A stretch of DNA of 64,000 bases from an uncultured Clostridia bacterium (GTDB lineage: Bacteria > Bacillota > Clostridia > Oscillospirales > Acutalibacteraceae): the NCBI GenBank assembly GCA_927362715.1, contig CAKMIX010000009.1:22360-86359 (forward strand), in the 5' to 3' direction. Shown one piece after another: positions 33,972 to 42,420 of the stretch. Made by a program: the position numbers and the translations under genes. How positions within the stretch are numbered: position 1 is the first letter of the stretch; the number at the start of each line of letters is the position of its first letter. Below the pieces are notes generated by a model. That model did no database searches. It was given only the letters and a program-made list of their open reading frames with translations, and had not been told where the DNA came from.

Positions 33972-35882
33972 TCAAAAGTTCATCCAATCCGTGCAGTCTG
34001 CGTCTGAGGGCATTCTCCAGTCCCCGCGCGGCGACAGGCTTACGGAACCGACCTTCGGCCCGTCAGGCAGGCAGGAACGCTTGAATTGGTTGGCAAAGAA
34101 ACGACGTAAAAACAACTTGAGCCACCGCGTCAACTGCTCGTCCGTATAGGTGTCGGCAAATGCGCGGCGCGCCATAAACAGAAGTTTTTTAGGCAGTGTC
34201 CCGAAGCGCAGGAAGTGATACAGGAAGAAGTCGTGTACTTCATAGGGTCCAAGTTCTTCTTCTGTCTTTTGCTGAATATTTCCTTCTTTATCAGGCGGTA
34301 AAAGCTCAGGGCTTACAGGCGTATCCAGAATATCACGCAGGATGCGGGCAACGTTCTCGGGCAGATGCTCCGCTTCGTTTTCGACCAAATGGCGCACAAG
34401 CGTCTTCGGCACGCCTGCATTCACGCCGTACATGCTCATGTGATCCGCGTTGTAAGTGCACCATCCGAGCGCAAGTTCGCTCAAGTCTCCCGTGCCGACC
34501 AAAAGCCCGCCGTGCTTGTTGGCAAGATCCATCAAAATCTGTGTGCGTTCGCGTGCCTGCGTATTTTCGTAGGTCACATCCTGCACGCTTGGGTCATGCC
34601 CGATGTCGCGCATGTGCCCGAGTGCCGCGTCGCGGATCGGGATCTCCAAAAGCTGTGCGCCAAAGGCGCGCACCAAATCACAGGCATTGTGATAGGTGCG
34701 GTCCGTTGTGCCGAAGCCGGGCATTGTGACGCAAAGGATATTTTCCGCCGGCTGCTTTAAAATCTGCATGGTGCGCACGCACACAAGCAGTGCCAATGTG
34801 GAATCCAACCCGCCAGATATGCCGACGACCGCTTTATGAAGCCCCGTATGTGCAAGCCGTTTGGCGAGCGCGTGGCTTTGGATCGCAAGGATCTCGCGGC
34901 AGCGCGCGTCCTTTTCACGCTCGTCCGAAGGGACAAACGGATGCCGGTCAAAAAGACGTGTAACATCTTCAAAAGCTGTTTCGGGTACGGGTACACAGGT
35001 GCTGACAGCCGGAAACGCGGCAAGGTGTGCGGCGTTGTCGGAAAACGAGCCGTCGCGCTGCCGTTCGGCACATAGCTTGTCCAAATCAATATCCGCAACG
35101 GCGCGGCTGCCGTCAAAGGCAAAGCGCTCGCTCTCCGAGAGGATCGTGCCGTTTTCGGCAATTGTGCACGCGCCGGAAAATACAAGATCGGTAGAAGATT
35201 CGCCGACGCCTGCCGACGCATACACATACGCGCAAAAGCATTTGGCACTCTGTGCGGCGATAATGCTGCGGCGATAGTCATTTTTCGTAACAGCTTCGTT
35301 ACTTGCGGAAAGATTGACAATGAGGTTTGCACCCGCAAGGCACAGCGAGGTGCTCGGCGGTGCGGGCACCCAAAGATCCTCGCAGAGCTCTACGCCAAGC
35401 ACCGCGTTTTCCGAAAGGCGCACAAGCGTCTGCCCGAACGGTACGGTCTGCGTGCCGATTCTCAGTTCACTCTGCACACCGTCGCCGCTTGCGAACCAGC
35501 GTTTTTCATAGTATTCATTGTAATTCGGCAGATACGTTTTTGGAATTACGGCAAGGATCTGCCCGTTTTGCAGAACGGCGGCGCAGTTATAAAGCCTTGC
35601 TTTCCAAACCAGCGGTACGCCGACGCACACGACCATGTCTGAGCCTTTTGTTTTGTCGCAAAGTGTGAGCAAAGCTTTTTTACAATTCTCCTGTAAAGTG
35701 CGCTGCAAAAACAGATCGCCGCAGGTGTATGCAGAAAGATACAATTCGGGAAAAACCAAAAGTTTTATGCCGTCGCGTTCGGCAGCGTGTAATTCCTGTA
35801 TGGCGTTTTCCAAATTTTGCTTTATGCCGCCCACCGTCACGCGCGGCGAAACGGCGGCGACCTTTAAAAATCCGCTGTTCAT
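33972..35882 (-). CDS. nadE: Glutamine-dependent NAD+ synthetase
   Basis: 636 residues. Makes NAD+ from deamido-NAD+, ATP and glutamine. The N-terminal nitrilase-type amidase domain has the Glu-Lys-Cys triad in FPELYLSAYTCGD, IPKTYLPNYNEYYEKRWF and GVELCEDLWVPAPPS; a tunnel region follows, then the synthetase domain with the ATP pyrophosphatase loop VVGISGGLDSTLAL and GTGDLSELALGWCTYNADHMS. It is the only minus-strand gene in this part and has its own promoter at 35921-35949. Full length. Confidence 0.96.
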   Translation of the reverse strand: MNSGFLKVAAVSPRVTVGGIKQNLENAIQELHAAERDGIKLLVFPELYLSAYTCGDLFLQRTLQENCKKALLTLCDKTKGSDMVVCVGVPLVWKARLYNCAAVLQNGQILAVIPKTYLPNYNEYYEKRWFASGDGVQSELRIGTQTVPFGQTLVRLSENAVLGVELCEDLWVPAPPSTSLCLAGANLIVNLSASNEAVTKNDYRRSIIAAQSAKCFCAYVYASAGVGESSTDLVFSGACTIAENGTILSESERFAFDGSRAVADIDLDKLCAERQRDGSFSDNAAHLAAFPAVSTCVPVPETAFEDVTRLFDRHPFVPSDEREKDARCREILAIQSHALAKRLAHTGLHKAVVGISGGLDSTLALLVCVRTMQILKQPAENILCVTMPGFGTTDRTYHNACDLVRAFGAQLLEIPIRDAALGHMRDIGHDPSVQDVTYENTQARERTQILMDLANKHGGLLVGTGDLSELALGWCTYNADHMSMYGVNAGVPKTLVRHLVENEAEHLPENVARILRDILDTPVSPELLPPDKEGNIQQKTEEELGPYEVHDFFLYHFLRFGTLPKKLLFMARRAFADTYTDEQLTRWLKLFLRRFFANQFKRSCLPDGPKVGSVSLSPRGDWRMPSDADCTDWMNF

Positions 35883-35920
35883 GGCAAAACCTCATAAATG
35901 GATTTATCGTATCTGCTGGT

Positions 35921-35949
35921 ATTATACTGGAAATGTAGCTTTTCCGCAA
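35921..35949 (-). promoter_or_regulatory. SigA-type promoter for nadE
   Basis: On the minus strand TTGCGG (35944-35949), 17-base spacer, TATAAT (35921-35926). It is back to back with the promoter of the aminotransferase gene. Confidence 0.7.
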
Positions 35950-35959
35950 GTCAAAAACA

Positions 35960-35987
35960 TTGACAAACCTTGCAAAATGGTTAAAAT
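35960..35987 (+). promoter_or_regulatory. SigA-type promoter for the AlaT-like aminotransferase
   Basis: TTGACA (35960-35965), 16-base spacer, TAAAAT (35982-35987), 27 bases before the chosen GTG start. Confidence 0.65.
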
Positions 35988-36013
35988 AGGGATAATCAAA
36001 AGGAGTGAGTGCT

Positions 36014-37231
36014 GTGCGCACATTTGAAAAATCAAAAAAGTTAGACCATGTTTGTTATGATATCCGCGGACCGGTGCTCGATGAAGCCGATCGTATGATC
36101 GCAAACGGTGTGGATATATTGAAGCTGAATATCGGCAATCCCGCGCCGTTTCATTTTACGGCTCCGGACGAGATCATCCGTGATATGATCTACACACTGC
36201 GCAGTGCGGAAGGGTATTCGGACTCCAAGGGTATTTTTTCCGCGCGAAAAGCGATCATGCAATACTGCCAGCTCAAGGGTATCCGCGATGTCGGTGTGGA
36301 CGATATTTATACGGGAAACGGCGTCAGCGAGCTGATCACCATGTCTATGCAGGGGCTTCTCGACGACGGTGACGAAATTCTGCTTCCGGCGCCCGATTAT
36401 CCGCTTTGGACGGCTGCCGTATCGCTTGCGGGCGGTACGCCGGTGCACTATATGTGTGATGAGCAAAATGCGTGGAATCCCGATATTGCCGATATGGAAA
36501 GCAAAATTACTGCGCACACAAAAGGTATCGTCCTCATCAATCCGAACAACCCGACGGGCGCGCTGTACCCGCGCGAGATCTTAGAGGAGATCGTCCGGCT
36601 GGCTGACAAATACGGACTGATCCTGTTTTCGGATGAAATTTACGATCGTCTCGTTATGGACGGCTTACAGCATATCTCCATCGCGGCTCTTGCACCCCAT
36701 GTGCCGTGCATCACGTTCAACGGGCTTTCCAAATCCCACCGCGTTGCAGGCTTTCGGTGCGGCTGGATGGTCGTCAGCGGCGACAAAAAGCGGATCCGCG
36801 GTTATATTGAGGGCTTGAATCTGCTTTCCTCCATGCGCCTTTGCTCCAATGTACCTGCGCAGCACATCATCCAGACGGCGCTCGGCGGCTATCAGAGTGC
36901 GGACGAGCTGCTGTGCCCGGGCGGCCGCGTGTATGAACAGCGAGAATTCATATATAATGCGCTCAACTCCATTGACGGCGTTTCCGCCGTGAAGCCGAAA
37001 GCGGCGTTTTATATCTTCCCACGCTTTGATATGCGCAAATTCAATTTGAAGAACGATGAACGCTTCGTCTTAGAGTTCCTGCGCAAAAAGAAAATCTTGC
37101 TCGTGCAGGGGACGGCGTTCAATTATCCGCAGCCTGACCATGCGCGCATCGTGTATCTGCCGACGGTCAAGGAGCTCTCCTTTGCCGCAGACGCATTACG
37201 CGACTTTCTGAAAGATTATTCGCAGGCATAA
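36014..37231 (+). CDS. Class I aminotransferase, AlaA/AlaT-like
   Basis: 405 residues from the GTG at 36014 (RTFEKSKKLDHVCYDIRGPV) with AAGGAGTG upstream; a GTG at 36005 sits on that site. Fold-type I PLP enzyme: NIGNPAPFHF, APDYPLWTAAVSLAGG, LINPNNPTGALYPREILEE, SDEIYDRLVMDG and the cofactor lysine in FNGLSKSHRVAGFRCGWM. It closely follows the pattern of glutamate-pyruvate aminotransferase AlaA. The likely reaction is pyruvate plus glutamate to alanine plus 2-oxoglutarate. Single-gene transcription unit bounded by a promoter and a terminator. Confidence 0.9.
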   Translation: MRTFEKSKKLDHVCYDIRGPVLDEADRMIANGVDILKLNIGNPAPFHFTAPDEIIRDMIYTLRSAEGYSDSKGIFSARKAIMQYCQLKGIRDVGVDDIYTGNGVSELITMSMQGLLDDGDEILLPAPDYPLWTAAVSLAGGTPVHYMCDEQNAWNPDIADMESKITAHTKGIVLINPNNPTGALYPREILEEIVRLADKYGLILFSDEIYDRLVMDGLQHISIAALAPHVPCITFNGLSKSHRVAGFRCGWMVVSGDKKRIRGYIEGLNLLSSMRLCSNVPAQHIIQTALGGYQSADELLCPGGRVYEQREFIYNALNSIDGVSAVKPKAAFYIFPRFDMRKFNLKNDERFVLEFLRKKKILLVQGTAFNYPQPDHARIVYLPTVKELSFAADALRDFLKDYSQA

Positions 37232-37255
37232 GAGAAAAGCTGAAAGATAAAGCGA

Positions 37256-37290
37256 CGGTCTGTCGGGTCACCCCGGCAGACCGCCTTTTT
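37256..37290 (+). terminator. Intrinsic terminator after the aminotransferase gene
   Basis: CGGTCTGTCGGG (37256-37267) pairs with CCCGGCAGACCG (37272-37283) with one G-U pair and a four-base loop, followed by five T at 37286-37290. Confidence 0.85.
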
Positions 37291-37319
37291 GTCCGAAAGA
37301 ATTTAAACGAACCGTGAAG

Positions 37320-37511
37320 TTATTTCATGCCGTCTTCATAGGCCTTGATCATCTTTTTAACCATCTGGCCGCCGACAGAACCCGCCTGCTTCGAGGTCAG
37401 GTCGCCGTTATAACCCTGCTTGAGGTTCACGCCCACTTCGGAAGCAGCCTCCATCTTGAACTTATCAAGCGCCGCACGAGCCTCGGGAACAACGTTCTTT
37501 TTGCTTGCCAC
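37320..37511 (-). CDS. Alpha/beta-type small acid-soluble spore protein
   Basis: 63 residues from the GTG at 37511 (minus strand), with AAAGGAG eight bases upstream; the next GTG upstream overlaps that site. Alpha/beta SASPs coat spore DNA and protect it from UV and heat, then are degraded at germination. Conserved parts visible: the germination-protease region KFKMEAASEVGVNL, and GYNGDLTSKQAGSVGGQMVKKMI, the DNA-binding helix region. It is divergent from spoIIID. Expression should be in the forespore under SigG, but I could not identify a convincing SigG promoter. Confidence 0.96.
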   Translation of the reverse strand: MASKKNVVPEARAALDKFKMEAASEVGVNLKQGYNGDLTSKQAGSVGGQMVKKMIKAYEDGMK

Positions 37512-37648
37512 TGTAAACACTCCTTTGCTGTGTATTTGCGTTTGCAGTACTATTCTGTGATGCGCAAAACAGAATATCCTTGATAATAAATTCTAAAGCT
37601 GTCAAAAAAATGCAATATCATGTTTTAAAATCCGTGGACAAAACGGCG

Positions 37649-37676
37649 GAATATCCGCCTTTCTCCTTACATATGT
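37649..37676 (+). promoter_or_regulatory. Candidate SigE promoter of spoIIID
   Basis: GAATATC (37649-37655), 14-base spacer, CATATGT (37670-37676), which resembles the SigE pattern (ATATT-like minus 35 and CATA-starting minus 10 at 13-15 bases). spoIIID is SigE-dependent in B. subtilis. The minus 35 box lies in a perfect palindrome, GGCGGAATATCCGCC (37645-37659). Confidence 0.5.
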
Positions 37677-37705
37677 ATTATTGACATAGGTAAGGAGGGC
37701 TCGAA

Positions 37706-37966
37706 GTGAAAGACACAGTGGAAGATCGCGCCGTGGAACTCGGCGAATATATTGTGCACAACAAAGCGACTGTCCGCGCGGCGGCAAAGGTTTTCGGCAT
37801 CAGCAAAAGCACGGTACATATGGACGTTGCCCAGCGCCTGCAGCGCATCAGCCCCGGACTTTATAATGAGGTGCGTGAAGTGCTTGACGTCAACAAGGCG
37901 CAAAGACACATTCGCGGGGGACTTGCCACGCGCGAAAAATACAAGGCGTCAGAAATGCGGAAATAA
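37706..37966 (+). CDS. spoIIID: Mother-cell sporulation regulator SpoIIID
   Basis: 86 residues. DNA-binding protein that reshapes the mother-cell programme after SigE, including the switch towards SigK. It has the helix-turn-helix KATVRAAAKVFGISKSTVHMD and the conserved second part (SPGLYNEVREVLDVNKAQRHIRGG, split as YNEVREVLDVNKAQRHIRGG). Length and pattern match the family along the whole protein. AAGGAGG lies at good distance from the GTG start. Followed by a strong terminator. Confidence 0.96.
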   Translation: MKDTVEDRAVELGEYIVHNKATVRAAAKVFGISKSTVHMDVAQRLQRISPGLYNEVREVLDVNKAQRHIRGGLATREKYKASEMRK

Positions 37967-37978
37967 CGATATAACGTC

Positions 37979-38020
37979 GCGGTCGGCAGCAAAAATGCTG
38001 TCGGCCGCAGTTTTTTCTTT
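37979..38020 (+). terminator. Intrinsic terminator after spoIIID
   Basis: GCGGTCGGCAGC (37979-37990) pairs with GCTGTCGGCCGC (37997-38008) with two G-U pairs around a six-base loop, followed by TTTTTTCTTT at 38011-38020. Confidence 0.9.
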
Positions 38021-38046
38021 GCTTCGCGCAAAAAATATGGTACAAT
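38019..38046 (+). promoter_or_regulatory. SigA-type promoter for the glycosyltransferase gene
   Basis: TTGCTT (38019-38024), 16-base spacer, TACAAT (38041-38046), giving a leader of about 110 bases before the ATG at 38166. Confidence 0.6.
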
Positions 38047-38073
38047 AACGCTGATATATTTTGTACGAAGCCA

Positions 38074-38126
38074 ATGCCTGCCGACGCTCTCCCTTGCGGT
38101 GAGCCGCAGGATATGGCGAAAGGCAG
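38074..38126 (+). ncRNA. Possible structured leader RNA, class unknown
   Basis: Within the leader, TGCCT (38075-38079) pairs with AGGCA (38121-38125), GCC (38080-38082) with GGC (38115-38117), and CTTGCGG (93-99 of this block) with CCGCAGG around TGAG (38093-38110). The result is one bulged stem-loop of about 50 bases. I cannot match it to a known riboswitch. Confidence 0.35.
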
Positions 38127-38165
38127 CATAACAGATTGCAAAAACGGTTAAAGGCGGCGCTTTTG

Positions 38166-39146
38166 ATGCACACTTTGGATTTGATTGTACCCTGCTATAA
38201 CGAGGAGGAGGCTTTGCCCCTGTTTTTTTCGGCTGTGCAGGACGTGCTTTTGCAGCTTGCTAACACCAAAACGCGCCTGATTTTTGTGGACGACGGCAGC
38301 ACGGACAACACCCTGTCTGTATTGCGCGCGCTCTGCGGATCACACGAAAATGCGTGCTATATTTCGTTTTCGCGTAATTTCGGCAAAGAGGCGGCCATGC
38401 TTGCGGGGCTGCGCGCTTCAACTGCGGAATTTGTCGGGATCCTGGATGCGGATTTACAGCATTCCCCGCAGCTTCTGCCCGAGATGCTCCGCGCACTGTC
38501 AGAGGAAGGCTATGACATTGCCGCAGCGCGGCGCGAGACGCGCACGGGCGAGGCGAAGCTGAAAAGCGGTTTTTCCAAGCTGTTTTATAAGATCATCAGC
38601 CGCATTTCCGATGCCGATATAGAAGCCGGCGCGCAGGACTACCGCATTATGAAGCGCAAGGTTGTCAACGCCATTCTGCAAGTGCCTGAATACAACCGTT
38701 TTTCCAAAGGCATTTTCAGCTGGGTCGGCTTCAAGACCAAATGGTTTCCGCATGAAAACCGCGCGCGTGCGGCAGGCAAAACCAAATGGTCGTTTTGGTC
38801 ACTGTTTTCCTATGCTGTGGACGGCATCGTGAATTTCTCCACTGCGCCGCTGAAAATATCCCTGCTGTGCGGTGCGATTTGCAGCGTTGTGGGGATCGCA
38901 TATGCGCTTTATATCATTGTGCGCACCCTGATCTACGGCAGCGACGTGCCGGGTTATCCGTCCACGATCTGCGCGATATTGATCATCGGTGGATTGATCC
39001 TGCTTTCTTTGGGTATTTTAGGAGAATATATTTCCCGCATATACATGGAGGTCAAGCGTCGTCCGCATTATATCATCGATGAAACGGATATATTGCCGAA
39101 GGATGCAGAATTCGGCGAAGACAATGCTTCTGCTGCGCGCGGATAA
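38166..39146 (+). CDS. Family 2 glycosyltransferase, GtrB/DPM-like
   Basis: 326 residues from the ATG at 38166 with AAAGGCGG upstream. GT-A domain: LIVPCYNEEEALPLFF, FVDDGSTDNTL, ILDADLQHSPQLLPEM (DxD motif). Two C-terminal membrane helices follow (about 235-260 and 270-295). This is the architecture of polyprenyl-phosphate glucosyl/mannosyltransferases such as GtrB, which transfer sugar from a nucleotide sugar to undecaprenyl phosphate on the inner face. A GtrA-family protein, the usual flippase partner, lies 19 kb away at 57832 rather than next to it. Confidence 0.9.
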   Translation: MHTLDLIVPCYNEEEALPLFFSAVQDVLLQLANTKTRLIFVDDGSTDNTLSVLRALCGSHENACYISFSRNFGKEAAMLAGLRASTAEFVGILDADLQHSPQLLPEMLRALSEEGYDIAAARRETRTGEAKLKSGFSKLFYKIISRISDADIEAGAQDYRIMKRKVVNAILQVPEYNRFSKGIFSWVGFKTKWFPHENRARAAGKTKWSFWSLFSYAVDGIVNFSTAPLKISLLCGAICSVVGIAYALYIIVRTLIYGSDVPGYPSTICAILIIGGLILLSLGILGEYISRIYMEVKRRPHYIIDETDILPKDAEFGEDNASAARG

Positions 39147-39198
39147 GCACAGAGTGCGCAGATCCGTCCGCATTATGCAAAAAAATTCAAAATAAGCC

Positions 39199-39227
39199 TT
39201 GTATTGACCGCTGATTTTTTATATAAT
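39199..39227 (+). promoter_or_regulatory. SigA promoter of ileS
   Basis: TTGTAT (39199-39204), 17-base spacer, TATAAT (39222-39227). The transcript would begin near 39234, leaving a leader of under 40 bases, too short for a T-box. Confidence 0.7.
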
Positions 39228-39270
39228 ATTTGTCTGTATAAATCTTATGTTCTGAAAGGTGGCGCGCCGC

Positions 39271-42200
39271 GTGGCTGACGAAAAAAACAAGTTCGTAGAG
39301 CTCGAGCACGAGATCATGGATTTTTGGGAGCGGGAGCACTGCTTTGACAAGCTGGTTGCCAAAAACAAAGGCAACAAAATGTTCCGCTTTTTAGACGGTC
39401 CGATCACTGCTAACAACCCCATGGGGATCCACCATGCGTGGGGCAGAAGCATCAAGGATATTTTTATCCGTTACCATGCCATGAATGGGTGTGACTGCCG
39501 CTATCAAAACGGCTTTGACTCCCAGGGCCTTTGGGTCGAGGTCGAGGTGGAAAAGCAGCTCGGCTTTCAGACCAAAAAGGATATTGAAAATTACGGGATG
39601 GACAAGTTCACGCAAGCCTGCAAAGACCGCGTGAAGCATTTTTCCTCCATCATTACCGAGCAGTCCAAGCGGCTGGGGCAGTGGATGGATTGGGATCATT
39701 CCTATTTTACGAACACCGATGAAAACATCGAGGGGATCTGGTACTTCTTAAAGAAGTGCGACGAGCACGGCTGGATCCAGCGTGAATATAAGCCGATGCC
39801 CTGGTGCCCGCGCTGCGGCACATCGCTTTCCGAGCATGAAATGACCGGCTCGTATAAGCTGATGACCCACAATTCCGTCTACTTTAAGCTGCCCGTAAAA
39901 GAGCTTGACAGCAAGATCCTTGTCTGGACGACTACGCCGTGGACGCTTTCTTCGAACGTAGCGCTGGCAGTCAATCCCGACATCGACTATGTGGAAGTTA
40001 AGATCAAAAGTGACAAGCAGACGCTGATCCTTGCGAAAAATGCGATCAGGCATCTCGGGGACGATAAGCTGGAGGTGCTGCGTGCTTTTAAGGGCAGTGA
40101 GCTTGTGGGCCTGCATTTTGAGACCTGCTTCCCTTATTTGCCTGCACAAGCCGACATCGAGCATAAGATCGTCGCTTGGGAGGATGTAGACGCGGATGAG
40201 GGCACGGGCGTCGTACATATTGCGCCCGGCTGCGGTATCGAGGACTTTGAGCTCGGCGAGCGTTTGGGACTGCCTAAGGTGATGCCCATTGACGATATGG
40301 GGATCTATCTCGAGGGCTTTGATTGGATGACCGGCAAGGACAGCCACACCATTGCCGACGAGGTTTTCGAGCATCTGCAAGCGGACAACAAGCTGTATAA
40401 GGTCGAGCCGCACGAGCACAGCTACCCTGTGTGCTGGCGCTGCAAGTCCGAGGTCGTGTTCCGCCTTGTGCCCGCGTGGTATATCCGTACCGCAGAAGTC
40501 AAGCCCAAGCTGATCGAAGCCGCTGCTGCCGTAAAATGGGAGCCCGCTTCCAACGGCAAGCGTATGCACGACTGGCTGACGAATATGGGCGATTGGAACA
40601 TCTCGCGTAAACGCTATTACGGCATGCCGCTGCCGTTCTATCCGTGTGACTGCGGACATGTGACAGTAGTCGGTTCGCGCAAGGAACTGCACGATCTTGC
40701 GATAGATCCCGCAAAGGTAGATGCACTGCCCGAGCTGCACCGTCCTTGGGTGGATGAGATCCAAATCAAATGCCCGCACTGCGGCAAGCCTGTTTCGCGT
40801 GTGACCGAGATCGGCGACGTTTGGCTGGATGCAGGTATCGTTCCGTTTTCTACGCTCAAATATTTCAGTGATAAGGCATATTGGGAAAAGAATTTCCCCG
40901 CCGAGTGGGTCACCGAAATGCACGAGCAGGTGCGTTTGTGGTTCTATTCGCTTTTGTTCATGAGCGTTGTACTTGAAGGCAGAGCGCCGTATGAGCGCGT
41001 GCTGACCAACAGCGCGGTCGTTTCGGAGGATGGTTCCAAATTCTCCAAAACCGGATTTATGATCAAGTTTGACGAGGCCGCTGAAAAAATCGGTGCCGAC
41101 ACCGTGCGCTATATGTATGCGGGCGCGCCTGTTGCAAGCGATGTGCGCTTCGGCTATACCTTGGGCGACGAAGCGCGCCGCAAGCTGCTTTCTTTCTGGA
41201 ACATTTATACGTTCTTTGAGACGTATGCCAAGATCGACAAGCCGAATTTTGAGGGCTATGTGCCTGACAAATCCAAAATGACACCCACCGACCTTTGGCT
41301 CACCGTGCGCACCAACGAATTTTTAAAGCGCGCCACGGCTTGCTACAATGATTATAAGGTCTATCTGCTGGTCAAAGATTTTGAAGTGTTCGTGGATGAT
41401 ATTTCCAACTGGTATGTCCGTACCAATCGCCGCCGCTTCTGGAAAGCCGACGATGAGCAGGATAAGATGCTGGCATATTGGGTACTGTTCCACGCGCTTA
41501 ACACTGCCGTTCAGGTCATGGCGCCTGTTATCCCGTTCATGACGGAATACATCTGGCAGACGCTGACACGCAAAGTCCTGCCGAATGCGCCTCTCTCCGT
41601 GCATTTAAGTGATTGGCCGCAGCCGCTTGCGGATTTTGAGGACAACGGCATTGTGGAGCAGACCGCATTCGCACGCGAAGCCATTGCGGTCGCCATGCGG
41701 CTTCGTAATGAACAGCAACTCAAGGTTCGCCAGCCGCTTGCCGCTATGTATGTCTGCTGTGATAAAGCATCTGCGGATAAACTGAAAACCTTTGAGAAAA
41801 ATATTCTCGACGAGCTCAACATCAAAACGCTTCACTATTTGGAGTCTGCCGACGCGCTGGAGGACAAATTCCTGACCGTGAACTTTAAGGTAGCGGGTGC
41901 GGTGCTCAAGCAGAATGTCAATAAGATGAAGCAGACGCTTGAAGCACTTTCCGACGCGGATATGGCTGCCGCCGTTTCCGCCGTGGAAGCCGGCGGCGAG
42001 GTCACGATCCCGGGCTTTGACGGGAGCTTTGACGCAGGGCTGTTTAACGTCTCCGCCAAAACCAAGGCGGGTATCGTTTCCGCAGAATTCGCGAACGGTA
42101 CTGCCGTGGTCGCGCTGGATACGAAGCTGACCGAAACGCTGATCCGCGAAGGCCTTGTGCGCGATGTTGTGCGCCAGTGCCAGATCGCACGCAAGGAAGC

Positions 42201-42408
42201 TGGCTATGAGGTCGAGCAGCGTGTGCGTGTTTCGATCTGCACGGACAATGCGCAGATCGCGGATGCGCTTTCCGAAAAAGCAGACTATCTGCAAAACGAG
42301 CTGCTTGCCGAAGAGATTTGCATCGGTTCACCGCTTGTGTCGGCGGACTATGTAAAAGAAGCCGAAATTTCCGGCAGTAAAGTCACGCTGTCGGTTTGTA
42401 AAGCATAA
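39271..42408 (+). CDS. ileS: Isoleucyl-tRNA synthetase, type 2, with altered HIGH motif
   Basis: 1045 residues from the GTG at 39271 (AAAGGTGG eight bases before). A class I aminoacyl-tRNA synthetase charging tRNA-Ile. Length, cysteine pairs (CPRCG, CWRC, CPHCG) and layout fit the longer IleRS2 type. Where HIGH is expected the protein has G52-I53-H54-H55 in NNPMGIHHAWGRSIKDI, a swap of positions 1 and 3. KMSKS is replaced by KFSKT around residues 590-594. Editing domain sequence WTTTPWTLSSNVALAV and GTGVVHIAPGCGIEDFELG is intact, so the enzyme looks functional, not decayed. IleRS rather than ValRS is inferred from the NGFDSQGLWVEVEVEK context. Confidence 0.88.
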   Translation: MADEKNKFVELEHEIMDFWEREHCFDKLVAKNKGNKMFRFLDGPITANNPMGIHHAWGRSIKDIFIRYHAMNGCDCRYQNGFDSQGLWVEVEVEKQLGFQTKKDIENYGMDKFTQACKDRVKHFSSIITEQSKRLGQWMDWDHSYFTNTDENIEGIWYFLKKCDEHGWIQREYKPMPWCPRCGTSLSEHEMTGSYKLMTHNSVYFKLPVKELDSKILVWTTTPWTLSSNVALAVNPDIDYVEVKIKSDKQTLILAKNAIRHLGDDKLEVLRAFKGSELVGLHFETCFPYLPAQADIEHKIVAWEDVDADEGTGVVHIAPGCGIEDFELGERLGLPKVMPIDDMGIYLEGFDWMTGKDSHTIADEVFEHLQADNKLYKVEPHEHSYPVCWRCKSEVVFRLVPAWYIRTAEVKPKLIEAAAAVKWEPASNGKRMHDWLTNMGDWNISRKRYYGMPLPFYPCDCGHVTVVGSRKELHDLAIDPAKVDALPELHRPWVDEIQIKCPHCGKPVSRVTEIGDVWLDAGIVPFSTLKYFSDKAYWEKNFPAEWVTEMHEQVRLWFYSLLFMSVVLEGRAPYERVLTNSAVVSEDGSKFSKTGFMIKFDEAAEKIGADTVRYMYAGAPVASDVRFGYTLGDEARRKLLSFWNIYTFFETYAKIDKPNFEGYVPDKSKMTPTDLWLTVRTNEFLKRATACYNDYKVYLLVKDFEVFVDDISNWYVRTNRRRFWKADDEQDKMLAYWVLFHALNTAVQVMAPVIPFMTEYIWQTLTRKVLPNAPLSVHLSDWPQPLADFEDNGIVEQTAFAREAIAVAMRLRNEQQLKVRQPLAAMYVCCDKASADKLKTFEKNILDELNIKTLHYLESADALEDKFLTVNFKVAGAVLKQNVNKMKQTLEALSDADMAAAVSAVEAGGEVTIPGFDGSFDAGLFNVSAKTKAGIVSAEFANGTAVVALDTKLTETLIREGLVRDVVRQCQIARKEAGYEVEQRVRVSICTDNAQIADALSEKADYLQNELLAEEICIGSPLVSADYVKEAEISGSKVTLSVCKA

Positions 42409-42420
42409 AAGGAGACCATT

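Noticed and set aside
37512..37620. A SigG promoter for the SASP gene.
   Set aside because: Expected biologically, but no sequence matched both boxes at proper spacing well enough to name.
38074..38126. GGCGAAAGGCAGCA in the glycosyltransferase leader recalls the SRP RNA tip GGUCCGGAAGGAAGCAGC.
   Set aside because: The conserved symmetric-loop bases and the GGAA tetraloop context are absent and the stem does not pair as in SRP RNA.
39254..39275. Sequence GGTGGCGCGCCGCG before ileS resembles the T-box core GGTGGNACCGCG.
   Set aside because: The promoter minus 10 box is only about 30 bases upstream, no specifier stem, terminator or antiterminator can be drawn, and two extra bases interrupt the core. 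It is simply the ribosome-binding site and start region.
39748..40923. A 391-codon open frame on the minus strand.
   Set aside because: Antisense to ileS, no motif; shadow.
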